Positions 33,801 through 44,874 of a stretch of 64,000 bases of DNA are shown piece by piece. The stretch covers positions 34,691,351 to 34,755,350 of the forward strand of contig OX463782.1 of assembly GCA_949825025.1 (NCBI GenBank). The letters run 5' to 3'. This DNA comes from Siphlonurus alternatus (Eukaryota; Arthropoda; Insecta; Ephemeroptera; Siphlonuridae). The position numbers and the translations under genes were made by a program. Position 1 is the first letter of the stretch. Each line of letters starts with the position of its first letter. The notes beneath the pieces were generated by a model, which did not search any database, was not told where the DNA came from, and worked only from the letters and a program-made list of their open reading frames with translations.

Positions 33801-36800
33801 ATAATAATAAAATCTAGTCAAAAATTTGTTCACCTAAAATCGAAATTACAAGAGAGAAAGCTATATTGAACAAAAAAAAGTCTGGGGTGACCCTGTCTTT
33901 AAGAGAGGCGTCACTTTCTCTGTACTTTCAATAATTTTTAACAAATTGTTACTGGACTCTAAAAAATCTGAGAAAAATCAGAAGAGTATAACTTTGCACC
34001 CTCTATCCATTTCTGCAATAACAAATTTTGAGGTCAATACTCCATTATTCAAAAAAAAACAAAAAAAAAAAACAAACAATTGAGAGCCCACACATCAAAC
34101 GGGATTAACGATCATTTTCACTATACACTAGGTCCTTATCAGTGTTACAAGATAATCACGTGCATTGGTCTTTAACCTTGTTTGATCTGCAGGCTTTATT
34201 ACTCTTCTCAGATATGAAAAAAATAGAGAAACTTCCTCTCTTTTTCTCTCACGTAAACTTGAAAAACTGAATTTTTATAGAAAGTAAAATGCTGTAGTAT
34301 TTTTATTTAAATTTCCAGCTTTGTTGTTTTCTAATTGTTGTCTTCTTTGTTACAGCTCCTCTTCCTGAGGGAGTTGTGGCAAGCAACATGAGCCCAGTGA
34401 TGAACATGCCCAAATCTCTCATCACCAACGCTTCATTCCGCACTAAGAAACTGCCCGGTGAGTCAACGACCTTTGTTGACCTTTTGTGTCTGTCCTTTCA
34501 ATCTTTCTTGGAATGTAACTAAAAATATAAATTACTGCTTATACTTTTTTAGTTAAATTAACAACTGCTTTAGTTTGCTACTAAAAAAATTGTAGTCCGT
34601 GCTTATTCCTTCTTCTTTTTTATGTACTATGTAGATGATATTGATGCTCCGTTCGAAGAACCAGATATTTTAGAGCTACGACCTGATTGGTCGACGCCTG
34701 ACGAGAGACCGACTAGACGGAGCAGCAGTGGCGCCGCCCTGGTGGCGAGGCACAGAAACGAACTGGTGCCCGAGTGCCCGGGGGTTGGGAGGGGTTCACG
34801 CAGACTGTCAGAGGGACTGCTCATGATTGGCTCTCTCTGGAAGTCTCTCGGCAAATCACAGGGCTCGTCTGTTCAGTAAACACGCAAGCAAAAATAAAAT
34901 GGGGCACATGTAAGAGTTAAAGATAGCACCTCGTAGTTATTAAATAATGCCCTAGATTAATTAGATTTTTATTTTTATAAATAAATAATTTAGAAATGCA
35001 TATTTAATTTTTTTTTACTCCTAACATTTTATCTTAGAAAATCAAATTGAACACTTAATAATTTTAGAATAGGACTTGAGAAAGCTTGCCACTCGAGCAC
35101 ATTATTAGTGATTTAGCTGCATGAATTAAGTTAGTAAAATCTTAGATAGGAGTTCACAAATTGTTAAGCATAGATTTTCATTGCAATCACAGCGTGACCA
35201 TTTGTGAAATCTACTTCCAAAGCCTGTTTTATTATTTTCTAGGTGCAATCTCTAAATTTTCAATAACCATTTTTTTTTTAATCTTTGCTGCTTACTATTT
35301 TTTTGTTGCTTCAAATTTTTGGCATTTCAGGCGTCATAGCGGCTGCTGCCTTGCTGGCCGCTGAGTTTTGTGTCTGCAGCTTGGTGTTCTCCCCCTCCCC
35401 CCTCCCCTTTCTATCTCAGAGAATGGCTGGACCTGGCAACTTTAATTGCTAGCCAACAATCTCTAAATGGACACTCTGCAACAATGCTCATCCAAAGACA
35501 TTTTTTCCCCACTTATAATAGAGTATCAACCTAAAAAAAAAAAAAAAATCGCTCTGATTTTTTTCAGATTTTTTAAAAGCTGGGAAGTATTGCTAAAAAG
35601 TTTTGCTGAGGTCGGGTTTGAACCTTTGAACCAATGCCCCTTTTAGGTCCTATCCTTTTATTAGGAGAGGCGTGTGGAGGCGTCACTTCTCTGTACTTTT
35701 AATAATTTTTTTAAGAATAGTTCCCAAACTCTAAAAAATCTGAATAATGTCAGGGTAGCATAACTTAACATTCTCTATCTATTTCTGCAATAAAATTTTT
35801 TGACATCAATATTCCATTACAGTAATGTCAAGGCCTGATTTTTCAAGTATTTCTCTGTCTATTTTGTATTTATTTTATTCATACACATTTAATACCAGTT
35901 GGTTCACCTAACGCTAAATCAAATGCAAAAATCTCAAGGAGGTAACTCTATACTTGTAACAGCCAGGACCATTACGATGATGAGTTATCTGTCACCCATG
36001 ATGAATGTTGACAGCGCGGCGACATTTCATGTTTTTTATTAGTTACCTTACCACTTTTCCTGTGCTTTTGGGAAAACAATATGACAATGGACAACCTACA
36101 TGAAATTTTTTATTGCATAAATGAATAGAGGGTACCAAATTATGCTACTCTGAATTTTTTCAGATTTATTTGAAACCCAGAACTATTTTTAAATAATTAT
36201 TGAAAGTACGGCCACACCCTCTGGAGGCGTCAATAGGCGTCTCGGTCCTATCCTTTTTATTAAGGATTCAGGGGTGCCAACTTAACTTACAGAACTTTCA
36301 ATAACTATTTAAAAATAGTTCCGGGTCTCAAAAAAATCTGAAAAAATTCAGAGTAGCATAATTTGGTGCCCTTTATTCATTTCTGCAATAAAAAAATTTC
36401 ATGTAGGTTGTCTATTAAAAGTGCAATTAAATGATAAAGAAAATCAAAGGTTGCAGCCTTATCAACCCTCATCATGAGTGACAGGTGGCTCATCATGAAA
36501 ATGGTCCTGGCTGTTGCAAACATAGAGTTGCCTCCCCGAGATTTTTGCATTGATACATTATTTAATTATTTAGTTATAGCTTAAATTAACAACAACACAA
36601 ATTAATAAAAGATACCAACAATTTATACAAGAAAAAAAAAATTAACAATTAAGAAGTTTGATATAACATTATCAGGCGAAGTAAACATTATTATGTTTAC
36701 ATACCATAGGTATGTATAGGTTTTACATACCATATTTGTGTATGTTGGGCAACATTCGCCGATCCTTTAATTTTATGCAGCACTCCACGATATCACTGAC

Positions 36801-39800
36801 TTTAATAATTATAAAAAATAAAGTATACACGCATATGCATATGCTTATTTTGATAATAATTATATTAAATATTCACACTATAGTACAGTTATGCACAAAA
36901 TTTGATGTAATTACTTCAAATTAGTTGGTAATATTTCGCAAGTAATCTACTCGCTTCCGGAAGTCGGCGGCGGCGACGGAGTTAGCGAGCCTCGAGTCAA
37001 GCAAAGACCGTTAGAAGAATACGACCCGACACCCCCGTCATAAACCACCCCCCTCTCCCTTACCTCGACGATACAGACGTGTCCCTACTTGTTTCAAAAC
37101 TACCAAAAAAACTACGAAGCTGTCAGTGGAGCGTGGTTCGTCAAAGCGAGTAGATTACTTGCAAAATATTACCAACTAATTTGAAGTAATTACATCGAAT
37201 TTTGTGCATACCTGTGCTATAGTGTGAATAATTAATATAATTATTATCAAAATAAGCATATGCATATGCGTGTATACTTTATTTTTTATAATTATTAAAG
37301 TCAGTGATATCGTGGATTATTGCTGCATAAAATTAAAGGATCGGCGAATGTTGCCCAACATACACAAATATGGTATGTAAAACCTATATAGTTAATTAAG
37401 AAGTTATAATGGAGTATTGAGCTCAAATTTTTTTATTGCAGAAATGGATAGAGGATGCAAAGTTATGCTACCCTGATATTTTTCAGATTTTTTAGAGCCC
37501 GGGAACTATTTTTAAAAAATTATTGAAAGTTCTTTTTGTGACGTCACGAGACGCCGCTCTTTAAGAAAAAGATAGGACTTGACGCCGCGTGACGTCACAA
37601 ATAGGACTTTCAATAATTTTTTAAAAATACTTCCCGGGCTCTAAAAAATCGGAAAAAAATCAGGGTAGCATAACTTTTCACCCTCTATCCATTTCTGCAC
37701 TAAAAAAATTTGAGGACAATACTCCATTATAAATATGAGTTAACACATTCATTATTAATATTTACAATTGTAAAATGAGTAAGGTGGATTTCCATATTTG
37801 TTGCACTGTGGCCTACACTGTACATATTTCTAACTCACTTTTCCCTGCACAATAACTGCAATTTTACTAAAATTTTATGTTGGTTGTTTTAAAATAGAGT
37901 ATTGTCCTCAATTTTTTTTATTGCAGAAATGGATACAGGGTGCAAAGTTATGCTACCCTGATTTTTTTCAGATTTTTTAGAGCCCAGGAACTATTTTTAA
38001 AAAATTATTGAAAGTTCTTTTCGTGACGTCACAAGACGCCGCTCCTTTTAAGAAAAAGATAGGAATTGCCGCCGCGTGACGTCACAAAAAGGACTTTCAA
38101 TAATTTTTTAAAAATAGTTCCAGGTCTCAAAAAAATCTGAAAAAAAATCAGGGTAGCATAACTTTGCACCCTCTATTCATTTCTGCAAAAAAAAAAAATT
38201 GAGGACAATACTCCATTGTATATTTAACTATAATTTCTTTGTTCTTTGTATTTGCATTACTCTTGGAGTGTTAATTTTGGATGATGATTTGAGAAAGTTG
38301 ATTCATATAACCTCAGAGTTTAAAATTAATACACACAACATTTTTTTTTTTTTTTTATTTGAGATCATAATATATGTTACATAAAATATTGTGGCTAAAA
38401 TTATTTAGACTAAAATCTTTTAGGATTATTATTATTTTTTTTAAATATGTACTTCAGTATTTTTTCATATCTTATTATTGATTTCTTTATTTTTTTTTTA
38501 AATTCAATTTCATTATAATTAAGATAATTTTATTTATTTAAATTTATTTACTTTATATGTTTATTCATGTAAACTACTTTAAATTTCTTCATTTTATTCT
38601 GCTTGTTAAAAAAATTGATATCACAACATCCGACAAACCCCTCTCACATTACCCCAATTTCTGCGACCTCTCATAACCCTGTTGCTAGAACTGAGGTATA
38701 CTGTAAGTTTCTCTATCTTGCAAAACCAACAAGCAGGCTTTATCCATGCAATTTGATAATTTGGTACTGTCCTTAAAATTGTTTATTGACTGTAAATTTT
38801 TGCATCATCAACTCTTGGTGAACATCAGGCTGCTAAAGTCTCTTTGATTAACATGTAAACCTTAGGAACCTCATAAAAATTCTAAAAAAAATTTAGAGAC
38901 AGTCCTTAGCACCGAGAAGTTGCAGACAAAAATTCAAAACAATAGTACAAGCCAATTTTTTTAAATTAATTTTTAAGTTTTCAGTATAGGGCTTTTCCAT
39001 GGAGAGCTAAACAAAAAAATTATTTTAAAAAAATTGGCTCGTACAAATATTTTGAAATTTTTTGTGCAACTTCTTGGTGCTAAGGACTGTCTCTAACAGT
39101 AAAATGGTTAGAAAATTTTCATCATCATATTAATTCACAAGTTTGATCACTAAAATGATATTTTTTTAACAAACAATTTTTGTAAATAACACTGAATATT
39201 TGTCTGTACACTAACAAATTATTAAACATTTGAACTGACAATGAGCTATGTCCTAATTGTTGATGAGCAAAATGGAAACAGTTCAAAGATTTTCACTAAA
39301 GGTCAGTTCCTTATGTTTTTACATTATATAACAACCTAATAGCTTAAGGATTTGTGTCTATTTTTGATCACCAATTATGATGGAGAAACTTGTATGATAC
39401 TTCAGCCCAAAGCCAGTAGTTAGAATTGTTTTAGGACATTCAATATTTTCCATGGAAGCATTCATTATAGAAGGTTCAGTAGCCAGTTCAATAGATTCAT
39501 GACAACAAACTGGTTCCATTGGACTGGCTACTGAACCCTCTAGAGTGACTCCTTCCAAGGGAGGGGTTAAAATGCCTAAAAGTAACCCCATTTAGTACAA
39601 CTGCATTGCTGAGTGTTCTTCATTTCTTGCCCGTTTCTGACTTATTCTCCATTTTGCAGATGACATTCCCATCCAAGACAAGCGAGAGGAGGGGGAGGCC
39701 AAGATGGAGTCCATTTCAGAGGAAGGGGTGGAGGGGAAGGCCAAGGGAGGCCTCAAGGCTGTCGTAAAGCTGCCCAGTCTGGTCAAGAAGAAGGCTGTAG

Positions 39801-39946
39801 AGGCCGCGAGGCCCAAGGCCGCGAGACGCAAGACAGAGCCCACCGAGGAAGCGGAGGAAGTGGGCTTTGCTCCGGAGAATAGCCAGGGGGGCTCTGAACA
39901 TCAGGCGGAAGAGTTTGAACTCAAGCAGCGAGACAGTGTGGTGTAG
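24867..39946 (+). CDS. FAM126: Hyccin / FAM126, complete gene with alternative last exons
   Basis: Exons: 24867-25019, 25640-25774, 26587-26712, 29224-29441, 30743-30883, 31665-31810, 34356-34457, then either 34635-34879 or 39660-39946. All junctions are GT/AG and in phase, giving 421 or 435 residues. Family marks in order: an N-terminal IQDWLAEYSQL (hyccin VEEWLSEFKTL), YTLQFLPSLVFVCL (FTLQFLPELIWCYL), ETLLLGMYNQELLDKNGKPR ([20 protein letters not shown]), SLTESALRRL, LVAQNRLSVLSALL (TAQNRFEVLTFLL), then RIPVTSEFLLELLTGIHPAL ([20 protein letters not shown]) and the VLLVTNAL helix. Known role: with TTC7 and EFR3 it holds PI4KIIIalpha at the plasma membrane to make PI4P. The conserved helical N-terminal domain is complete here; the C-terminal tail is poorly conserved in the family. 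Introns carry a LINE, several MITEs and TA-flanked pogo-like elements. The start ATG gives an N-terminus aligning with hyccin. Confidence 0.93.
25820..25828 (+). repeat. G homopolymer run in FAM126 intron 2
   Basis: A short poly-G tract followed by C-rich low-complexity DNA to about 25980. It lies within the intron just downstream of exon 2; apparent proline-rich reading there is not coding. Confidence 0.5.
26282..26469. mobile_element. Pogo/Tigger-like MITE, copy 1
   Basis: Starts TA-CAGTAAAAACTTTTTATTACG and ends in a mirrored GTTTTTAGTG. The interior contains ACCTTATATTGAG and the inverted matches shared with four other copies in the window. Confidence 0.65.
27934..28608 (-). mobile_element. 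LINE fragment, C-terminal reverse transcriptase region, in FAM126 intron 3
   Basis: A 224-residue minus-strand frame reads KEHKYLGIIIDENYEWHSQI, then LVHPYILYGNLGW, then a C-terminal W.....LWNDIPINLK. These are the post-catalytic thumb and connection of CR1/Jockey-like non-LTR elements. The catalytic domain is missing. Sequence identity to the LINE at 3639 is low, so it is a different family. It is antisense to the host gene. Confidence 0.8.
28701..28869. mobile_element. Palindromic MITE with perfect 9-base target duplication
   Basis: Ends CAGAGACCCTACAGAGACCT and its mirror, with long arms to GTGTCTTATGGCCAG. It is flanked by GACAATAAA at 28692-28700 and 28870-28878. The 9-base duplication fits a Mutator-like mobiliser. 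It lies in FAM126 intron 3. Confidence 0.9.
28904..29132. mobile_element. Pogo/Tigger-like MITE, copy 2
   Basis: CAGTGAAAACTTGTTATTACG at 28904 is mirrored by GTTTTTACTG ending 29132, with TA on both sides. It ends about 90 bases before FAM126 exon 4. Confidence 0.75.
31260..31351. mobile_element. Right end of TTAA MITE family B
   Basis: GCTAAGGTTTACATGTTAAT, then GTGTTACCTTACCC followed by TTAA, match the right half of the complete family B copy at 43527-43909. The left half is absent. Confidence 0.6.
32095..34048. mobile_element. MITE family C copy split by a nested 1.65 kb element
   Basis: The left arm (32095-32243) ends within CTTTTA and the right arm resumes at 33903 with GAGAGGCGTCACTTTCTCTG. 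The uninterrupted paralogue at 54190-54240 reads straight through CTTTTATTAAGAGAGGCGTC. The right end is the usual AATACTCCATT. The arm holds ATTTCTGCAATAA, the mirrored family C terminus. Confidence 0.85.
32248..33898. mobile_element. TTAA-flanked element, family F, nested in a family C MITE
   Basis: Ends AGACAGGGTCACCCCAGA and mirrored TCTGGGGTGACCCTGTCT lie between TTAA at 32244-32247 and TTAA at 33899-33902. The subterminal parts are also inverted (TTCACCTAAAATC; ATTATTATGCCCAC). No transposase frame was found in 1.65 kb, so it is non-autonomous. The target duplication is verified by the empty site at 54190-54240. Confidence 0.9.
34635..34879 (+). CDS. FAM126: FAM126 alternative last exon A
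   Basis: After acceptor TATGTAG, the exon opens AT-GAT-ATT in phase 1 and encodes DDIDAPFEEPDILELRPDW, then an arginine/serine-rich stretch and a C-terminal LWKSLGKSQGSSVQ before TAA. An AATAAA signal lies 13 bases after the stop (34893-34898), supporting transcript termination here. Confidence 0.8.
34893..34898 (+). terminator. Polyadenylation signal after FAM126 exon A
   Basis: AATAAA shortly after the exon A stop codon. In an AT-rich genome one hexamer is weak evidence, but its position is right. Confidence 0.5.
35518..35818. mobile_element. MITE family C copy
   Basis: GAGTATCAACCT at the left and CAATATTCCATTAC at the right, with the family internal TTTTGCTGAGGTCGGGTTTG and TTTCTGCAATAAAA. 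Confidence 0.7.
35890..36560. mobile_element. Foldback arms flanking a family C (C2) MITE
   Basis: CAAAAATCTCAAGGAGG.AAC and CAGCCAGGACCATT on the left (35925-35975) are mirrored at 36500-36550. Between them, 36085-36415 is a C2 MITE with both ends. The MITE most likely inserted near the centre of an older palindrome. Confidence 0.7.
36710..37390. mobile_element. Foldback element with ~250-base arms
   Basis: GGTTTTACATACCATATTTG near 36719 is mirrored near 37368-37387. The match continues inward through GCCGATCCTTTAATTTTATG to AGTAATCTACTCGCTT.C near 36940-36955 and its mirror at 37145-37160. The GC-rich centre (36960-37140) lacks an open frame. Confidence 0.85.
37406..37732. mobile_element. 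MITE family C copy
   Basis: AATGGAGTATTGAGCTCAAA at the left and CAATACTCCATTATA at the right, central TGACGTCAC on both arms. Possible TA duplication, but not certain. Confidence 0.8.
37893..38216. mobile_element. MITE family C copy
   Basis: GAGTATTGTCCTCAA and GAGGACAATACTCCATT ends, ATTGCAGAAATGGATA.AGG subterminal and a central pair of GTGACGTCAC. Confidence 0.8.
38836..39090. mobile_element. Partial copy of TTAA MITE family B
   Basis: GATTAACATGTAAACCTTAG, AGAGACAGTCCTTAGCACC and its mirror near 39070-39095 match 43527-43909. Terminal GGGTAAG ends are missing. Confidence 0.65.
39660..39946 (+). CDS. FAM126: FAM126 alternative last exon B
   Basis: Acceptor ATTTTGCAG, then AT-GAC-ATT in the same phase as exon A, giving DDIPIQDKREEG. 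The rest is a lysine/glutamate-rich tail (VKKKAVEAARPKAARRK) ending QRDSVV and TAG. The terminal DSVV fits a class I PDZ-binding pattern (S/T-x-V), an inference only. GC content is far above the flanks, as in the other exons. Confidence 0.75.
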
Positions 39947-40030
39947 TTTGTTACTGATTGTGTAGTTTCATCGCCTCAGAATATAAGTGTCGTATAAGTC
40001 CCAAGGTTTTGTTGATATTATGGACCTTAA

Positions 40031-41368
40031 AGGAGGGGAACCGCTTCAGCTTTTATATTTTTAACGTATTATAAATAATGTCAAACTTACTTGTGCACCA
40101 AAAAAATAGTCACCACCCTCCTCCTTCTACCAGTTCAGCCGTTGACATTCAAAAAGCGCGCCGAAGAAAATTGGGGCTTATGACGTCAAGCGCCACGATT
40201 GGTTGCGCTTGACCTATCATGGCGCTTAACGTCATCAGAGCGTACTTGAGTAGGAGGCCAAAACCCAGCCGGCGCGATCGTCATCTGTCGAGACATTAGC
40301 CGTCCGAAATTTAAAAAATAACATGCAATGTAATCGGGAGGAAATATATTTTTTTAAATATTTACTTGATATTAATGAAGGTGTCTTGTAGTGCGATAAT
40401 ACTTCAATGTAGTCTCCCGTTTGCTAAATATTTTATTTAGTTCATAAATATCATACTTCTTGAGAAATAAGACGGTAAAGTTAGGGCGGGAACTTGGTTC
40501 TATCTTCCAAGCTTTAGTAATGTATCATGACGTCACGAAATATTGAAATTACAAAAGTACTTGAATCAACTTTCATACATTATTTTCGATGTAGTAAATA
40601 ACTTTACTTGATATATACAAAGTATAGAAAATGCAATTAAGTAAAGTGAAAGTCACTCGCTATGAAGAAAGGCTTTCAATGTTCATATGACGTCATCGCC
40701 AGTAAACTGACTTTTAGGCTGAAACTACGAGCTTTCTGTTTTGCGCCTAAACAGAAGTCGCAACTCCAAAGTCGCAACTTTTAACCCTGGCAGAGCCAGG
40801 CTAAGTAAGTGGAGGGGGTTTGGCTCAGTGATGTCACGGCCAATCAGAGAGGGCGTTACTGGTTTCGCGACTTCTAGAAAAAGCTCGTAGTTTAGGTTTT
40901 TATTTTTATTACTTCGCGCATGCCGGCGCATGCGCAGATGTAACAGAAGTAGCAGAAGTCGGGTTCATAAAAGTTTAATTTAAGTGTATTAATATTGTTT
41001 TTGCGTGAAAAAAAGGTTGTCCAGTAAGATTAAACTATATTAGAGTTAAACTTGTTTCATTTTGAAAACTCTAGCATACAGCGTAATTGTCGTAAACCGC
41101 GACCAAAGTGAAGTCCTCTCCCATTTGATTACACGCAAACCTGCTGCTCAGTAGGACGGCTATTGAAAAGTGGGCGCGGTCGTGTTGTGGCCTTCTACTC
41201 AAGTTCGCTCTGGCGTCATAAGCCCCAATTTTCTTTGGCGCGCTTTTTAAAAATCAACTGCTGAACTGGCTGAAGGCTGAGGGTGGTGACTATTTTTTTG
41301 GTGCACAAGTCATTTTGATATTATTTATAAAACATTAAAAATATAAAAGTTAAAGCGGTTCCCCTCCT
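40031..41368. mobile_element. TTAA-flanked foldback element, family E
   Basis: Ends AGGAGGGGAACCGCTTCAGC and mirrored GCGGTTCCCCTCCT are flanked by TTAA at 40027-40030 and 41369-41372. Arms match inward through AAATTGGGGCTTATGACGTC. The interior (40380-41160) resembles the interior of the 12558-13327 element, and a small foldback sits within it at about 40718-40900 (AAACTACGAGCTTT mirrored). No transposase. Confidence 0.85.
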
Positions 41369-41392
41369 TTAAGCTTGTTGATCAGTAATGCA

Positions 41393-41478
41393 CAGTTCTT
41401 AAAGTTAAGAATTGGAATACATGCATTAGAATCTATCATATGATTTCCAATTTTTAACTTTAAGAACTGTACCACAAA
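41393..41478. repeat. Short hairpin
   Basis: GCACAGTTCTTAAAGTTAAG.ATTGGAA is mirrored as TTCCAATTTTTAACTTTAAG and AACTGTACC. No other copies seen. Confidence 0.55.
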
Positions 41479-41632
41479 GAGTTTGAAACTTTGCGATTAA
41501 TTTGCTATGATTATGCCTATGGAGTATACTGTATATATATATATTTAAGATATGACTGAGGGAACTGTGGAAATTTGTATCACTTGAATAAACATTTTTC
41601 ATTTGTTATTTATTCATTCGCGGCGGCAAGTC

Positions 41633-41800
41633 CTATCTTTTTCTTAAGGAGCGGCGTCTTGTGACGTCACGAAAAGGACTTTCAATAATTTTTTAAAAAT
41701 AGTTCCAGGTCTCAAAAAAATCTGAAAAAAATCAGGATAGCATAACTTTGCACCCTCTATCCATTTCTGCAATAAAAAAAATTGAGGACAATACTCCATT
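41633..41800. mobile_element. Half copy of MITE family C
   Basis: Right half only: TGACGTCACGAAAAGGAC, GCACCCTCTATCCATTTCTG and CAATACTCCATTAAA. Confidence 0.7.
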
Positions 41801-42199
41801 AAATATTTTGATGTTGATGCTTCATTGTACAGTAGTGGAAATTTGAAGTGTCATTAATTTAAAGTAAACATGTACTAAATTGTAACTGTATATAAGCAAA
41901 GTAATATTTCAAAGCTATATAGGCATACAACAGATTCCTGAATTATGTATTAGTAAATTGTAAAAAGACTGAACTTTATTTGCCAGTGTAGTTAATCCTC
42001 CCCCTTTTTAAAAATGTATTTCTTTTACATGTTTCAGGGACTCCTTAAAATGTCAAATCTTTATCCCTCATGAGTTCTGAAGAGAGGTGTTCTCAATAAC
42101 ATCTTTCTGTTAGTTATAAGTTTAAATAGTAACAAATCAGCTTGGATAATGAATTTTGATAATTTAATTATGGAAGAGTAGAAGGAAAAAAAAAAAAAT

Positions 42200-42342
42200 T
42201 AGGTAGGTAGGTAGGTAGGTAGGTAGGTAGGTAGGTAGGTAGGTAGGTAGGTAGGTAGGTAGGTAGGTAGGTAGGTAGGTAGGTAGGTAGGTAGGTAGGT
42301 AGGTAGGTAGGTAGGTAGGTAGGTAGGTAGGTAGGTAGGTAG
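42200..42342 (+). repeat. AGGT tetranucleotide microsatellite
   Basis: About 35 perfect copies of the tetranucleotide. The apparent threonine-tyrosine-leucine-proline polypeptide on the minus strand is a translation of the repeat. Confidence 0.97.
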
Positions 42343-43149
42343 ACCAAAAAAGGTTTGGCTGGAGGTTGCAGTTGATTGCAGAATGTCTGAAGAACAGGAG
42401 TGTCAGAAGTACTTTGTGCAATAGAGAGTGCAGAAGGTAAAAGAATATCATGAGTGTATCTGAAGCAAATAGAGTATGTAAGAATAGACTAAAGTGGAGG
42501 TCTATCTGTGGATGGACGAGGTAATAATGCTGCTGGCTTACCCTGTAAGGGATATAGCGTCATGTTATGTATGTATATAATAATTAATGTATAGTAAATA
42601 TTAAAAAAAAATGTTGTTCACATACTTAATTGTATTCTACTTAATTACTGTATGTGTCTTAAATATTGAACATTCAATACAAGTACTTACCATACTGTAA
42701 ATGTTTTATTATTATTTATTTATTTTTTATTATTTTGCTTCGTATTTTTTTTTTTTTCTTTTTGAGAGAAATATTAAGATTTCTTGTACTGCCATTCAAT
42801 TTTCTTTGCCATACGTTGATTTTCTTACTGTTGAAAATGCTGTCATCATATTATTAATTATATATGTATCTCCTGAATATAAATTTGGGATTCGAGTATT
42901 TTTTAAAGTTATTTAGCTAAAGCAATCAATATGTTAATTGTTATACAAAGTATAATATCAGTGAATATTACTTCAACATTTTAGGAAGACATTTAACTGT
43001 TGTTGCTGAATATTCTGTGATTGATTTTGAGTAAAAAATTCGTACTTTATGCCGTACTAGGTCCTTTTTAATTTATTGCGTGAAATGTTAAATAATGATG
43101 CACGCATTAGATTTTTTATTACAAATTTGTATCAATTTTTTTTTCTTTT

Positions 43150-43522
43150 AAGGGAAAAGTAACATTGACCAATGTTAAAAAAAGAAAAAAAAAAATCCTA
43201 GGCATGAAAATATTTATAAAAAAAAATTAATAAGTTCTCCTCTACATCCCCTATCAGTAGCTAAATATCAGGTATGCATTTACAAATTCAAGCTAGTTTT
43301 TAAGTTATAAATTTTTAAAGTTGACTAATTTAATATGGAGAAATGGTATTTCCAAGTTAATAAAGTAGTCAAATTTAAAAATTCATAACTTAAAAACTAG
43401 CTCGAATTTGTACACCTGATAGTTTAGCTACTGATAGGAGATGTAGAGGAGAACATTTTAAAATATGTTTCATAATTTTCATTTGTGGTATTTTTTTTAA
43501 CATATGGCGTGTTACCTTTCCC
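43150..43522. mobile_element. TTAA MITE family A copy
   Basis: AGGGAAAAGTAACATTGACC at the left, CCAATGTTAAAAAAAG, a central AATATGGAGAAATGG and right end GCGTGTTACCTTTCCC, followed by a TTAA shared with the next element. Confidence 0.75.
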
Positions 43523-43526
43523 TTAA

Positions 43527-43909
43527 GGGTAAGATAACACGAAACATCAATTGTTGTAGTCCCATTTGATTAACATGTAAACCTTAGCAACCTCATAATA
43601 ATTCTGATTTTTTTTTAGAGACAGTCCTTAGCACCAAAAAAATGTAGAAAAAATTTCAAAACAATCAGACGATCCAATTTTTTTAAATTAAATTTTTAGT
43701 TTACGTCTCCATGGGAAAGCCCTATACTGAAAGTTTGAAAAATTAATTTAAAAAAATTTGATCGTCCGATTGTTTTGAAATTTTTTCCACATTTTTTTGG
43801 TGCTATAGGGACTGTCTCTAAAAAAAATTCAGAATTATTATGAGGTTGCTAAGGTTTACATTTTAATCAAATGGGACTACAACAATCAATGTTTCGTGTT
43901 ATCTTACCC
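43527..43909. mobile_element. TTAA MITE family B, complete
   Basis: Ends GGGTAAGATAACACGAAACA and mirrored GTTTCGTGTTATCTTACCC, with TTAA at 43523-43526 and 43910-43913. The two arms are mirror copies throughout. The terminal 8 bases agree with family A (GGGTAAGG/A), so both families probably use the same transposase. Confidence 0.88.
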
Positions 43910-44874
43910 TTAAGATTTCTTGTACCCTCTAACACCATAGAAATTAAGGGAAACATGTAATCATGCAACATGTTTCCCTATGCTTGTTTGCAAATATTTG
44001 TATTCTACAGTATGATTTTTAAGGGTTCAAAAATATTGGTAAAAAATATCAATAAATATATAACTCAAGTTCTTCTAAAATTCTAAAATTCAGTTACAAT
44101 TTTTTTTTTCCTGTAGGTTTCCCATAATTCTAGCAGACAGCTCATAATATATATTCTCCAAGTTTGTATAGAATTCTCGATATAATATAATCTAGCACAG
44201 AACAACCATTAGAAGATCATATTGTAGGCAGATACAGCAATATTTCCAATGTACAGTATTAAAGCTGACATGCAGAGGTTTTCCACGGTTCCCTCAGTTT
44301 CACCTCAGCGAATGCTGGGACGCTTAATAGGATGTAACTCATGTAACCATCATCCTTTTCCTATACGTACCTTCCCGCCGCGAGCTGTAAGCTCTTAAGT
44401 GGTGTGTATCCTAGTAAAAAATAAATATTATTACTATGAATTGCCATGCAATGTATGTTGTTAGTTCCAGTCAAGTTCTTATATAAATTTTATTTGATAA
44501 CTTGAGGTACATTTAGGCATTCCACAATTAAGTCTTTTAATTATATAATTTATTTTCATCTTATATATATGTATATGCGCCATGGACAAGGATTCCTCCA
44601 TGGCGGCGTTATATGGATGCCATGAGGAATAAAATTAATTACTATTTCTGTGTAGGTTAATGATGTACGTACTATGTGTATTGTTATTTTATATAATATA
44701 TATTATGTAATATCTAATAAATAAAATGTTGCTCATATATTATGTTGAATGCAGAGTTTTATTTTATTTTTAATATTTTAAAAAATGAATGATAAAATAC
44801 TGTGTTATATAGTTATAAAACCCAGTTCAGAGTATATATAATGAGCTAGTGGTTTAATTTTTTGGCATTTCTTT

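Noticed and set aside
39358..39591. Minus-strand frame upstream of FAM126 exon B
   Set aside because: No family similarity, no splice support; likely chance frame in intron, including a small local inverted repeat (CTGGTTCCATTGGACTGGCTA region).
42164..42451. LPTY-repeat polypeptide on the minus strand
   Set aside because: Pure translation of the AGGT microsatellite.
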